DNA of 64,000 bases, taken from positions 124,001 through 188,000 of the forward strand of contig CANNCY010000005.1 in NCBI GenBank assembly GCA_947503335.1, given 5' to 3'. A program made the position numbers and the translations under genes. Below are positions 40,360 to 50,508 of the stretch, one piece after another. How positions within the stretch are numbered: position 1 is the first letter of the stretch; every line of letters starts with the position of its first letter. The notes below the pieces were generated by a model. It ran no database searches. It was given only the letters and a program-made list of their open reading frames with translations, and was not told the DNA's origin. Origin of the DNA: an uncultured Pseudomonadales bacterium (GTDB lineage Bacteria > Pseudomonadota > Gammaproteobacteria > Pseudomonadales > CANNCY01).

Positions 40360-43152
40360 CTAGAACCTAAAGGTTAAGTTAGCTTTAACCACTCGCCCAA
40401 GAGGATTATGAGCTGAAGGGTCATAGGCCAGTTCGAACGGCGCCAGTGGTGGCTTTTCGTCAGTTAGGTTAATAACCGACAGGCCAAGCTGAATACCCAT
40501 ACTCTCGAACGTGTAACCGTAGTGAGCATCCCAGGTTAACCAGCTATCTACCTTATCGCCGTAACCCATCATCTTATACGCAGGTACGTTTAGATCATCG
40601 TCACTTAACGCAACATCATCAACATAACGCGCGTACAAACTTGCCGAATGATTGCCCCAGCTGCCGTTTACAAACGCGTTGTACTTAAGCTTAGGCATTG
40701 ACCATAGGTTATAGGCGGCGAACGAGTTACGCACGTTCCAGTTACCAGCCGCCTCGTATGCCGCTACATCTTGGCCACCCGGCGTGGTGTAACCAGCAAT
40801 CTCGTACGAGCTTACGTAAGCCCCTTCAAGACCTAAGGTATAGTCGCCACAATTACAACCAGTGAGCATGTCGTAAGTGATACCAAAGTCGATACCCGAG
40901 GTAGATGTATCTGGGCCGTTGATCGACTCAGTAACCACCTTTTGGATATTACCATCGGTGTCGCGAACAACCTTTGAAGGGTCGTTGTCTAGCAACACGT
41001 TTTCGATGGTTTCAACGGCGAATGGGCCTGCTAAATCGATGCTGTAGTAATCGGCCGACATACGTAGGCCTTCGACAGGCTGCCAAACTACACCAAAGTT
41101 ATAGCTATCAGCCTCTTCAGGGGTTTGTGCACCAGGTACGTTTTCCCAAAGACGATACTCGCCCTCGATCAGCGCAACCGTTTGAGTAACACCTACTTCA
41201 ACAGGTACCCTAAAGCTCTTTTCGTATGACGCACGTAGCAACAAGCTTTCTGATGGTGTAATCGCCAACGACACCTTAGGGTTGGTGGTTGAATCAACAT
41301 CGTAATCTTCATGGCGCAGCGCTAAGTTAAGCTCGGCCCACTCTGCCATTGGCAAGCTCACCTCGCCAAATACACCCCAAGCATCTTGGCTTACAGTCGA
41401 ATCCATCGCCGTACCCAAGAAGTGGTAAGGTGTTGGGGCGAGTGGATCGGTGGTTTCCCAAAGGCCGAAGGCGTCGCGAGTAAGTTCGCCATCGCGATAC
41501 TGCGCACCAGCCGCCCAAGCCACGTTACCGCCGCCTAACTGCCAACCAGTTTCACCGCTAAAGATCGCATCAAATACTAACAGGTCTTTGTCAAAGTTAT
41601 AGCCTGACTTGCCCCAGATGTGCTCCCATAGCTCATCACTATTCGCCAACGCTGGGTCGGTTTGCGATGACCAGAACGGATTCCAGAATTCACAGCCCGT
41701 GCCGGTAGCCGCATCACAGTTTGCGCCACCTAAGCCAACCAACGCCATGTTATAACGATCAGTTACGATATCGCGATAGTGAGAGGTAGCATCGGTTTTA
41801 GAATAGGTAACCGATAAATCGTACGAAATTTCGTTCGAGAACTCGCCCCTTACACCCGCCATGGTACGCATGGTTTCGTGCTCACGTGGCAATACTGCTG
41901 CAGGGCCACTAACGGCACGAGCGCGGGTCCACATTAAGCCACCAAAGCCATAGGTTGCCTGATAGGCTGGGTCAACCTGATTGGTTAACCAATCGACATA
42001 ACCAGGGTTTGCAGCCGGCGCGGCCCCTGCTGCCACCGCGCCAGGGCCCGGTACGAAGGTAAAGTAACCTGCCTGAGTTGGTGGGAATGATGGCGACCCC
42101 CAATACTCTGAATCTAGCGTGGCGTATAACACATCACCATATAGCTCAGCGTTCTCGCCAATCTGTACCTTGCCCTCTAAGAACACCTTGGTGCGCTCTT
42201 GGGGGTCGATCACGTTTGAGAAAGGCATATAGCTAAAGCCACAGGCACTAAACTGGCTTGCTGCAGGGTTTGGCATCATCGGGAATGATTCTGCTGCACC
42301 GTTTTGCACGTCACAGTTAGCGTCTACTTGAAACATGGTATTCGGGTCGGCAGGGTCAAAAGGAATCGGCGCTACGCCAAGTACACCTGGATTCCAGACA
42401 GTACCTGGGTTACCGAACGAACTAACACCGATAAACCAACCACCGTTAGCCGGGTCGCCATAGTCGACCAACCCTAGATCGCCGTTGTTAACCTGATCGC
42501 GGTCTTCAAACTCTAACGACAGCACTAGGCTTGCGCTATCGCCCTGCATACCCCAGATTAATCCAACGCTCGAATCACCGCCATGATCAATATCTGAGTA
42601 GCTTGTGTTTAGCTCAAAGCCTTCGAAGTCGCCACGGGTCTTATAGTTAAAGACACCAGCAATAGCATCAGAACCATAAAGAGTAGAACCACCATTCTTA
42701 AGCAGTTCGATTTGCTTCAAAGCAATCGACGGGAAGTTACCAATATCAACCGGCTCATCACCTTGGTCGTTACGCGGGCCAATGCCCACCATACGCTTGT
42801 CGTTTAATAGAACTAAGGTGCGACCTCGCCCTAAACCACGAATGTTAACGTTTTTGGTACCAGTTTGTTCACCGTTCGACTGAAACTGCTCGCTTTGGTT
42901 AATCGTATTCGACATCCAAGGCATGTTCAGAATCATTTCAGTAGCATTAGGCAAGCCTTGATTAGCTAGTGCCTCGCGCCCCATCACTTCAACAGGTTGA
43001 GCCATTTGCTCGGTATTACCTTTAATGAAACTACCGGTGACTAAGATTTCTTCTAATGCTACATCGGTCGACTGGGCATTAGAAATTTGGGGTACAACAG
43101 AAGATACGACTGCCACGGCTATCGCCGCCGACAGAGGGTTGCGCTTGCGCAT
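40360..43152 (-). CDS. TonB-dependent outer-membrane receptor
   Basis: A 930-residue gated beta-barrel receptor driven by TonB-ExbBD. ATG 43152 follows AAGGAG and gives a signal peptide ending near ISNAQ; an ATG at 43188 lacks that site. A TonB-box-like LEEILVTGS follows, then the plug (NVNIRGLGRGRTLVLLNDKR and YGSDAIAGVFNYKT) and a barrel ending in NLTFRF. No FecA-type signalling domain is present. The substrate is unknown; the long Gly/Pro/Asn loops resemble receptors for peptides, carbohydrates or other bulky nutrients. It diverges from the FadL-type gene. Confidence 0.9.
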   Translation of the reverse strand: MRKRNPLSAAIAVAVVSSVVPQISNAQSTDVALEEILVTGSFIKGNTEQMAQPVEVMGREALANQGLPNATEMILNMPWMSNTINQSEQFQSNGEQTGTKNVNIRGLGRGRTLVLLNDKRMVGIGPRNDQGDEPVDIGNFPSIALKQIELLKNGGSTLYGSDAIAGVFNYKTRGDFEGFELNTSYSDIDHGGDSSVGLIWGMQGDSASLVLSLEFEDRDQVNNGDLGLVDYGDPANGGWFIGVSSFGNPGTVWNPGVLGVAPIPFDPADPNTMFQVDANCDVQNGAAESFPMMPNPAASQFSACGFSYMPFSNVIDPQERTKVFLEGKVQIGENAELYGDVLYATLDSEYWGSPSFPPTQAGYFTFVPGPGAVAAGAAPAANPGYVDWLTNQVDPAYQATYGFGGLMWTRARAVSGPAAVLPREHETMRTMAGVRGEFSNEISYDLSVTYSKTDATSHYRDIVTDRYNMALVGLGGANCDAATGTGCEFWNPFWSSQTDPALANSDELWEHIWGKSGYNFDKDLLVFDAIFSGETGWQLGGGNVAWAAGAQYRDGELTRDAFGLWETTDPLAPTPYHFLGTAMDSTVSQDAWGVFGEVSLPMAEWAELNLALRHEDYDVDSTTNPKVSLAITPSESLLLRASYEKSFRVPVEVGVTQTVALIEGEYRLWENVPGAQTPEEADSYNFGVVWQPVEGLRMSADYYSIDLAGPFAVETIENVLLDNDPSKVVRDTDGNIQKVVTESINGPDTSTSGIDFGITYDMLTGCNCGDYTLGLEGAYVSSYEIAGYTTPGGQDVAAYEAAGNWNVRNSFAAYNLWSMPKLKYNAFVNGSWGNHSASLYARYVDDVALSDDDLNVPAYKMMGYGDKVDSWLTWDAHYGYTFESMGIQLGLSVINLTDEKPPLAPFELAYDPSAHNPLGRVVKANLTFRF

Positions 43153-43477
43153 ACGATGCTCCTTTATTTTTATATATCGTTTGCTCAAGACCTCACAGCA
43201 GACAACGCTGACTTGATAGCACTCAAACTATCAATTTAGTTTCACAATGACAACAGTTTTTGGCGAGTTTGAACCTACAGGTTCGGTTACACTTCAAAGC
43301 ATGATCGATCACATTTGGATACTTTTCGTAACACTTTTGTATCATCACTCATGTATTTGTACCAATACTCGCGTATCCTTAGTGTTTGTTTCTATTAACG
43401 TTTTTAAGTAGGAACTTTTTCGCTAAGTTTACCCGCGAACACACATCTTGTTACTTTCATAATTAGGAGTATGAATA
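43153..43477. other. divergent promoter region, TonB receptor / FadL
   Basis: These 325 bases hold no gene. They contain the inverted repeat GAACCT-AC-AGGTTC (43271-43284), the palindrome TGATCGATCA (43302-43311) and a copy of TGGCGAGT at 43261. AT-rich segments flank both starts, but no clear -35/-10 pair was identified. Confidence 0.5.
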
Positions 43478-44857
43478 ATGAAAGTTAAGTCTTTAGCTAA
43501 GGCTATCAGTCTAGTTGCACTAGGTGCAGCAAGCTCATCAGCATTTGCAGCTGGTTTTCAGGTTTCAGAACAAAGCGCAGCAAGCTTAGGCCGCGCACTT
43601 GCAGGTGATGGCGCATTTGGCGACTCGGCTGCTGTACTAGCTAACAACCCAGCGGCAATGTCTTTGCTAAAGGGCCGTAACGCAACATTCCACGTTTCTT
43701 ACGTTGACCCAACTATCGAAATCACTGGCACTAGCACTGGTTCGATTCTAACTGACCAGCCTACTGCGTTCGTTCAAGACAGCGCAACTAGCGGCGCAGT
43801 TGTACCAAGCATGTTCGCTACGTTCGAGTACAACGACAAGATCACTCTAGGTATCGGCGCGTACTCTGACTTTGGTTTTGCTACTGAATACGACGACAAC
43901 TTTGTTGCTCTTGAACTAGCTGACCTAAGCGACATCGTAAGCATCAACATCAACCCGTCGATGTCTTACCAGGTTAACGATCAGCTAAGCCTTGGCCTAG
44001 GCGTAAGCTTGGTTTACATGCACGCAGAGATCAGCTCTACTCGCTACTCGGGCGCAGCATCTGAAATGATCGCTCTAAACCCAGCTACTGGCCAGCCTGT
44101 AATCGACCCAAGCACTGGCATGCCGATGATGGTACCAAGCCCAATTCCACCAGGTGCTAACATTCAGCAGCTAGAAGGCGATGATGTAACTTGGGGTTGG
44201 AACGTTGGCGCACTTTACCAGTTCAACGACAGCGCGCGTATTGGTGTTAGCTACAAGAGCGAAGTTGACTCAAAACTAGACGGAGACGTGACTTCTGACA
44301 TCAATAAAGGCCAAGCACCAGGAATTCCAAATTGGAACCAGCCTGGTTCAGTAGAAATCACTCTACCAAGCATTCTAGAAGTTGCTGCTTACCTAGACGT
44401 AACCGAAAACCTAGCGCTATCGGCTTCATACTACAACATCGGTTGGAGCAGCTTCGACGAGATCGCTCCTGAGCTAGAAGACGGTGGCTATTTCCCTGCA
44501 ACTCCTGAGCACTGGAACGATTCAGATCGCTTCTCTGTTGGCGCAACTTACTCAGCAGACAAGTGGACATTCCGCGCTGGCGTAATGTTTGACGAAAGCC
44601 CAGTAGACGACGAGCACCGTACTCTACGTATCCCTGATGCAGACCGTACTTGGTACACACTAGGTGCTAGCTACGAAGTATGTGGTAACTGCACTGTAGA
44701 CTTTGGCTACGCTTACATCACTGGCGACAAAGCGACTATCGAAGAAGAGTCTCCACTAAACGGCCAAACTGGTGGCCTAATCGGTGTTGGCACTGTAAAC
44801 GCAACTCTAGACGCAACTGGTAACGTGTTTAGCGCTGGCGTTAACTTCAAGTTCTAA
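43478..44857 (+). CDS. FadL-family outer-membrane transport protein
   Basis: Outer-membrane channel for long-chain fatty acids or other hydrophobic compounds. The signal peptide ends near SSAFA; the mature start AGFQVSEQSAASLGRALAG and the conserved NPAAM motif are typical of the FadL/TodX/OmpP1 family, and the last residues are VNFKF. A Pro/Met-rich loop (about 205-235) is an insertion. The length is 459 residues. Codon use is strongly biased, suggesting high expression. Confidence 0.92.
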   Translation: MKVKSLAKAISLVALGAASSSAFAAGFQVSEQSAASLGRALAGDGAFGDSAAVLANNPAAMSLLKGRNATFHVSYVDPTIEITGTSTGSILTDQPTAFVQDSATSGAVVPSMFATFEYNDKITLGIGAYSDFGFATEYDDNFVALELADLSDIVSININPSMSYQVNDQLSLGLGVSLVYMHAEISSTRYSGAASEMIALNPATGQPVIDPSTGMPMMVPSPIPPGANIQQLEGDDVTWGWNVGALYQFNDSARIGVSYKSEVDSKLDGDVTSDINKGQAPGIPNWNQPGSVEITLPSILEVAAYLDVTENLALSASYYNIGWSSFDEIAPELEDGGYFPATPEHWNDSDRFSVGATYSADKWTFRAGVMFDESPVDDEHRTLRIPDADRTWYTLGASYEVCGNCTVDFGYAYITGDKATIEEESPLNGQTGGLIGVGTVNATLDATGNVFSAGVNFKF

Positions 44858-44897
44858 TGGGCGAGTTTAGCCTGCTGGCTAGACACTATTAGAAACG

Positions 44898-44927
44898 AAA
44901 AAGGCGACTCATTGAGTCGCCTTTTTT
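44898..44927. terminator. bidirectional intrinsic terminator, fadL-like / type I adaptor
   Basis: Stem AAAAAGGCGACTC / GAGTCGCCTTTTT with loop ATT, between convergent stops. Confidence 0.93.
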
Positions 44928-44940
44928 ATTGCTTGCCAAA

Positions 44941-46239
44941 CTACTGCTCGCGAAACGCCCTATTCGATGCCTCAAGAATCGGATTAACCAGATAATCCAT
45001 CACCGTTCGCTGATCTAGCAAAATCATCACCTCGGCAGGCATTCCCGGATACAACTCTACCTGTTCAAGTTGAGCGATCTCTTGCGCGTCAGCTTTGATA
45101 CGTACCTGGTACGCACTGATGTCACGTTGAGGGTCATCAATACGGTCGGCAGACACCACCAGCACCTCTCCCGATACTGGCGGCGTGCGCCTGTAATTAT
45201 AGGCTGATAATCGAATACGCGCCTGCATGCCTGGGCGAACTACATCAATATCTTCGGGCTTAACTAGCGCTTCGATAATCAGTTCGTCTTGTGTGGGCAC
45301 AATCTCCATCAGTGTTTCACCGGGCGAGACAATACTACCTTGCGCATTGGTCACCAAGTTAACGACCGTGCCGTTAATAGGGCTAACAAGCTCGACCCTC
45401 GCTAATACATCAGCAGCATCAATCAATGCTTGCTCTGTTTCTTGTATGCGGCTTTCTAACGACTGTAACTCATCGTTAATCTCTTGCTGATAGGTAAACA
45501 CAACATTGCGTTCGTTTTGCTGCAATTCAGTTAACTGCACTTTGGCCGCCGCAACACGTGAACTGTAGTCACCTAATCTGCCTTTTATCTCGGCTTCTTC
45601 GCGGCGAATGTCTAACAACTGCGATTTAGACGTACTACCCTCAAGCACCATTTTTTCGTGCATCTCGGCTTGTTCACGCAAAATCGATAGCGCTTTTTTA
45701 TCGGCAGTTTCTCTCGCAGTAAAACCCTTAAGGTCTTCGCGCGCTTGATTGACTTGCTCGGCCAGTACTTTTAACTCGCCCCGATGTAAATCACGTCGAT
45801 TAGTGTATTGGTTTAACTGCATCTGATAAGCGCGTGCTAATAACGCTTGATCACCAGCAAGCTCTGGTGGCTCAAACTCGCCACCCATTAGCTCGGCTTC
45901 TAATCGTGCATAACGGGTTTTGTCGTTAATTAAACTTGTGGTCAGCTGCTGATGATTAGCCTTGGCGCGAGTATCGGCAAGTTTGATTAACACCTGCCCT
46001 TTTTCGACCACGTCACCATCTTTTACAAAGACCTGATCAACAATGCCGCCCTCTAAATGTTCGATCTCTTTTTTGCGGCTTTCAACCGTAATTACGCCGG
46101 GTGCAATCGCGGCAGAATCTAGCGGTGCTAAACTCGCCCATAACACAAAGCCACCAAAGACAATCGTAGACACCAAAGCGATGCGCTTAACCCAAAGCAT
46201 AGGGTCTTGTGATGAGCGGGTTAACGTAGATGATTGCAT
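44941..46239 (-). CDS. type I secretion adaptor, HlyD/PrtE family
   Basis: Membrane-fusion protein that links the inner-membrane ABC exporter to a TolC-like channel. It has one membrane helix (about residues 17-34, IALVSTIVFGGFVLWASL), the lipoyl half-motifs around a long coiled coil (about 95-290), and the HlyD C-terminal GMPAEVMILLDQRTVMDYL. The 432 residues match the PrtE/AprE branch. It starts five bases after the exporter gene. Confidence 0.93.
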   Translation of the reverse strand: MQSSTLTRSSQDPMLWVKRIALVSTIVFGGFVLWASLAPLDSAAIAPGVITVESRKKEIEHLEGGIVDQVFVKDGDVVEKGQVLIKLADTRAKANHQQLTTSLINDKTRYARLEAELMGGEFEPPELAGDQALLARAYQMQLNQYTNRRDLHRGELKVLAEQVNQAREDLKGFTARETADKKALSILREQAEMHEKMVLEGSTSKSQLLDIRREEAEIKGRLGDYSSRVAAAKVQLTELQQNERNVVFTYQQEINDELQSLESRIQETEQALIDAADVLARVELVSPINGTVVNLVTNAQGSIVSPGETLMEIVPTQDELIIEALVKPEDIDVVRPGMQARIRLSAYNYRRTPPVSGEVLVVSADRIDDPQRDISAYQVRIKADAQEIAQLEQVELYPGMPAEVMILLDQRTVMDYLVNPILEASNRAFREQ

Positions 46240-46244
46240 GCTAA

Positions 46245-47909
46245 TTACCCCGCGTTTGCATTTAAGTGATCAACAAGACTGTGGGTGTCGCCAAAATACT
46301 GCTGCTCGCCACGGGCAATGACTAGTGCATTATCAGCAATACCTAACAAGCTTGAACGGTGCGTTGCCATAACTAACGTAGTACCAGCCAAATTGATATT
46401 GGCGAGCGTGTTAGCTAGGCGCGTTTCTGCGGCAGAGTCTAACGACGCTTGTGGCTCGTCTAAAATTAAAATACTAGGGTCGCCAAACAGCGCACGGGCA
46501 ATGCCCACTAACTGCGTTTGACCGCCTGACAGCTGCAAACCATCTTCGCCGATTCTAGTTTGATAGCCGTTTTCTAAGGTAAGTACCCATTCGTGAATAC
46601 CCGCTAGCACACAGGCCTTGATCACGTCTTCTTGATTAGCGTTGGTAAAGCGCGCCACGTTATCGGCAACGGTACCCGGCAACAACATCACCGATTGCGG
46701 CAGATATCCGATCTGCTTACCCAATACTTCGCGGTCGTATTGATCTAAGGCGGCGCCGTCGATTCTAACATCGCCACGGGTTGCTTTAAGCGCATTGGCC
46801 ATAAGTCTTAACAGCGTTGATTTACCTGAGCCAGTATTACCCAATACCGCTAACGAACCGCCATGACCCACTTTAAAGTTGATACCTTTTAACAAAACGT
46901 TATCGGTGTCGGGGACGCGGTAGATAAGATCTTCGACAGCGATGTCGCCTCGTATCGGCGGCAGCTCGGTAACCGGCGCTTCGTCTTCGCGCTTTTCAAA
47001 GGTTAGCTTTAACAGCTGCCACTGCTCATAGGCCTCGCGCCAACCGCGCCACCCTTGAACAGCCTGTTCAAAAGGCGCTAATGCTCGCCCCATTACCATC
47101 GATGCAGCGATCATGGCACCTGCCGACAACTGCGACTGCAACACCAACCAAGCGCCCGCCCCCATGATGCCAATTTGCAGCAACATACGCAGACCTTTAG
47201 AGATACTCGAGATGGAGCTCATCAGTGATTTAATCTTTGAATCAACCGCCAGCACCTGCTCGTTCTCGTGTTGCCAACGGTCGGCAATGCTTTGCGACAT
47301 GCCCAACGAATGAATCAGCTCTGCGTTGCGAATATATTGGCGAGCATGGCGCTTAGATGCCTGCGCCATCGCAAAGGTTTGATCTTTGCGCGCCGAAGAA
47401 AGGTAGGCGTTGATTGCACTCAGGCCGATCAATAAGATCGTGCCCCCAATCGCAACCGCGCCCAGTAAAGGGTGAAGCAAATAAATAAAAATCAAGAACA
47501 TCGGCGCCCAAGGCATATCGATTAGCGCAGAAAAGTTGCCGCCCGACAGCGTCGATTTGATTTTTGATAAGGCGCTGATACCAGCATCAGCCACCTGATT
47601 ACTTTGCGCCGTTTGCAGAATCACCTCGCGCATTACGGGGTTACCCATCTCGGCTTCAAAGTTGGTCGCGATCGCGCTTAACGCACGCGCTCGCAAAAAT
47701 TCGATAATCGCGTAAACCACGATCAAAAACGCAGCAATCGCTGCCAGTAAAACAAGCGTATCGGTTGATCCAGAACTTAACACTCGATCAAAAACCTGCA
47801 ACGAAAAAATGGGTGCTGCTAAAGCGAGTAGGTTTGAAACCAAACCTAAGGCGATTAGCATGACGATCCAGTGGCGGATTTTTTTCTCTAGCTGTTCAAT
47901 TAAATTCAT
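46245..47909 (-). CDS. type I secretion ABC transporter, PrtD family
   Basis: Fused membrane and ATPase exporter for RTX-type substrates. About six helices fill residues 15-300; the ATPase domain has Walker A GNTGSGKST, a slightly unusual signature LSGGQTQLVGIARAL, and Walker B ILILDEPQASLD. There is no N-terminal C39 peptidase or C39-like domain, as in the PrtD/AprD/LipB group. The 554 residues are normal. Its substrate is very likely the RTX protein encoded just upstream. Confidence 0.93.
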   Translation of the reverse strand: MNLIEQLEKKIRHWIVMLIALGLVSNLLALAAPIFSLQVFDRVLSSGSTDTLVLLAAIAAFLIVVYAIIEFLRARALSAIATNFEAEMGNPVMREVILQTAQSNQVADAGISALSKIKSTLSGGNFSALIDMPWAPMFLIFIYLLHPLLGAVAIGGTILLIGLSAINAYLSSARKDQTFAMAQASKRHARQYIRNAELIHSLGMSQSIADRWQHENEQVLAVDSKIKSLMSSISSISKGLRMLLQIGIMGAGAWLVLQSQLSAGAMIAASMVMGRALAPFEQAVQGWRGWREAYEQWQLLKLTFEKREDEAPVTELPPIRGDIAVEDLIYRVPDTDNVLLKGINFKVGHGGSLAVLGNTGSGKSTLLRLMANALKATRGDVRIDGAALDQYDREVLGKQIGYLPQSVMLLPGTVADNVARFTNANQEDVIKACVLAGIHEWVLTLENGYQTRIGEDGLQLSGGQTQLVGIARALFGDPSILILDEPQASLDSAAETRLANTLANINLAGTTLVMATHRSSLLGIADNALVIARGEQQYFGDTHSLVDHLNANAG

Positions 47910-47933
47910 CGTTATAAATATTTTTGTTATCTA

Positions 47934-47969
47934 GAAAAAAGCCCTGCACTAAAAAATTAGTACAGGGCT
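47934..47969 (-). terminator. intrinsic terminator between RTX gene and its exporter
   Basis: On the minus strand a 13-bp stem (one G-U pair) with a TTTT loop is followed by six Ts, 15 bases after the RTX stop and before the exporter start. It would lower exporter transcription relative to the substrate unless read through. Confidence 0.85.
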
Positions 47970-47984
47970 CTACGTTGAAACAAC

Positions 47985-50315
47985 TTACATAAACATGTCG
48001 CCGCTCATGTCAGCAAAACCACCCGCCTCCATGTCGTCATCACCGTCTTCATCGTCACTATCGACAACATTAATGATCACAGTATGCTTTTTGTTGGTAA
48101 AGGTATAGCTATCGCCATCATCGTCTAGACCGCCATTCCAGCCATCTTTTTGGATGTCTAAGTCATCAACATCAACAACAGTTAACGTTGCAACCTTGTT
48201 GCTGCCGTCATTGTCATCGTTTCTAATTTCATTCCAAATTTCTTGAACCGATACGGTCACATCGTTGCCGTTGGCTTCGATGCGCTCAAAGTTCATGATG
48301 CCTTCGCCAATCGTATCAACATCTTCATTCACGATTAGGGTATCGTAGCCTTTACCACCGTCAACTGATGCAAAAGCATGAGTGCCAGGTTTATTGGTAT
48401 ATGGCGTACCCCAATCATCTGAATCAGATACAACCGTGTCGTCACCATGCCCGCCGTCGATACGGTCAGCCCCTGCACCACCATCAATCCAATCGTTGTC
48501 GTTACCGCCCATGATGTCATCGTTACCACCACCGCCGTAGATCGTATCGTCGCCGTGCTCGCCTTTGATTACGTCGTCGCCTTCGTTACATGATTCTATT
48601 TGGCCGATCTCAGTTTCATAACCAATCTCTGTACCAATATGAGTAAAGGTTACGTCGGTTATCAGCATGTCAGAGTTATCTCCATGCTGATAATCAATGG
48701 TACCGTCAGTTAAGTCTCCTGGAGCTACAATAATCGTCGTGAACGCAACATCACTATTGATAGTAAACGAAGACTCGCCGCCATTATTGTTAGCGCCGTT
48801 GCCGTTATATGCACCCGTACCTGCTCCGTTATCATGATCTAAAGCATCGTAGCTACCCATTGCAACCACATTGCCATCAGAATCTAGCGCATACCAGTCG
48901 ACGCTTTCAGAATAATCGGTCGAACCATCATCACTGTAGAATCGAGCCATCGAAACAGTTGCTGATACAGCTGTCATGCCTAGCTCTATCTTGGCGACTT
49001 CAGCCTTATCTGATAGCTTTTCAAATTCGTGTTGCTTCCATGCATCTTCACTTGTTCCGGTGTAAGCACCCCAACCATCGACAGCACCAGCACCACCGTC
49101 AGACATATAAACGGCGCTCCATTGATCAGCTAGCATGAAGTTATGAGCAGCTAAGTCAGCATCTGATATTTCGCGAGTGGTCATGCTAGCGCCTAAATCA
49201 ACTGAGTGATTACTCGTTACGTCGACCATTACTTCGGTAACAATCTCGCCAATCGAATTAACGCCATCGCCATACATTACGTCATCGCCATGACCGCCAC
49301 GCATAAAGTCATTATCGTTACCACCATGCATCAAATCGTCGCCACGCCCACCATGTAATGCGTCGTCACCACTTTGGCCATACAATTCATCTTCACCGGC
49401 CCCGGCTCTGATTAAGTCGTCACCACCTGGCGAATCACAATCATCAACCATTTTATCATCGCCCCAAAACTCATCATTTGAGCCAACTTCGCCGATTAAA
49501 GACACGTTATCTATCAACGCTCCTATGGTGTCGTCGTCACCTGAAGACATAAACGAAATTTTGTAATCACCCGCTTCAAGATCTAGCATCGCATGAAACG
49601 CTTGATAACCATCAGTGGGCGACAAGCCGCTAATATCGACATCACCAGTACCGTCTGCTTTAAAGCTAAACATTGCAACGGCGTTGTCATTGCTGTCGTA
49701 AATCGCCACGTTAAATTCGCTTGTGCCTGGGTTGCTACGCACCGCATACTGAAAATCTAAATGAAATGAACTACCATGCTCTACAGTAAAATCCTGTGAT
49801 ACAGTCGCATTGGTATCGCTACCGTTGTGCGAGTCTAGCTCCATCACCGAGCCATCAGTTAGTTCATTTGAAGGGGTGCCGCCAAAGCTGCCATTTTGAA
49901 TCTCAATGTATCCTGCACCACCATCGTTATCGTCGCCATCGGCGTACCACGAAACCTCGCCCATTTCGTCATCTAGAGATGTATATGTACCCCATTGGCC
50001 AGGGCTACGATCGTGGCCCCAATCAAACGTACCATTTCGAATCAAGTTTTCGGTGCTATCAAAGGTACCTGCGTAGTTACCGGTATCAAAGATACGGTCA
50101 TCACCCTGACCACCTTCTGCATAGTCAGCACCACCTTTGGTGCGAATAAAGTCGTCGCCGCCTAAGCCTTTGAAACTGTTGCTATCGTGAGTGCCGTTGA
50201 TGTCATCGTCTTGCTCAGAGCCTAACACGCTCTCGCCGTCTGTACCGGCATCCTGCCATGGTTGACCACCATCTTTTGAACGCCACACACCGTCTATCAA
50301 TCGTATTTTCGCCAT
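47985..50315 (-). CDS. RTX calcium-binding repeat protein, type I secretion substrate
   Basis: A very acidic 776-residue protein without a Sec signal. Nonapeptide RTX repeats (GGxGxDxxx) occur in three blocks: about 30-80, 298-352 (AGEDELYGQSGDDALHGGRG) and 600-660 (EHGDDTIYGGGGNDDIMGGN). Between the first two lies a beta-sandwich-like module (about 90-276) starting NLIRNGTFD, resembling galactose-binding-type folds; the 353-590 segment is unrecognised. No protease, lipase or pore-forming domain is seen. The C-terminus DMFM is an acidic residue followed by hydrophobic ones, as in PrtD-exported proteases. Likely a secreted or surface-associated structural or binding protein. Confidence 0.85.
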   Translation of the reverse strand: MAKIRLIDGVWRSKDGGQPWQDAGTDGESVLGSEQDDDINGTHDSNSFKGLGGDDFIRTKGGADYAEGGQGDDRIFDTGNYAGTFDSTENLIRNGTFDWGHDRSPGQWGTYTSLDDEMGEVSWYADGDDNDGGAGYIEIQNGSFGGTPSNELTDGSVMELDSHNGSDTNATVSQDFTVEHGSSFHLDFQYAVRSNPGTSEFNVAIYDSNDNAVAMFSFKADGTGDVDISGLSPTDGYQAFHAMLDLEAGDYKISFMSSGDDDTIGALIDNVSLIGEVGSNDEFWGDDKMVDDCDSPGGDDLIRAGAGEDELYGQSGDDALHGGRGDDLMHGGNDNDFMRGGHGDDVMYGDGVNSIGEIVTEVMVDVTSNHSVDLGASMTTREISDADLAAHNFMLADQWSAVYMSDGGAGAVDGWGAYTGTSEDAWKQHEFEKLSDKAEVAKIELGMTAVSATVSMARFYSDDGSTDYSESVDWYALDSDGNVVAMGSYDALDHDNGAGTGAYNGNGANNNGGESSFTINSDVAFTTIIVAPGDLTDGTIDYQHGDNSDMLITDVTFTHIGTEIGYETEIGQIESCNEGDDVIKGEHGDDTIYGGGGNDDIMGGNDNDWIDGGAGADRIDGGHGDDTVVSDSDDWGTPYTNKPGTHAFASVDGGKGYDTLIVNEDVDTIGEGIMNFERIEANGNDVTVSVQEIWNEIRNDDNDGSNKVATLTVVDVDDLDIQKDGWNGGLDDDGDSYTFTNKKHTVIINVVDSDDEDGDDDMEAGGFADMSGDMFM

Positions 50316-50508
50316 TTGATTTCTCCCTCTCCCTGAGATTTATCAAATAATTTGTAGAGATCTACGCTCTAGTACCATTCCATGACTAGAACTCCCAATA
50401 GGGATAACACGCCCAAAACGCAGCGCCGTAGATAGAAATATGTTTGAAAGTCGTTGAGTGCATGACCGCGGAGCCATCAACGCCATCTAGAATAAAACCG
50501 CTAGAACA

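Noticed and set aside
48420-50200. Regular short repeats that could suggest a CRISPR or tandem array
   Set aside because: The units are imperfect, in frame and encode GGxGxDxxx RTX motifs; there are no identical repeats with unique spacers.
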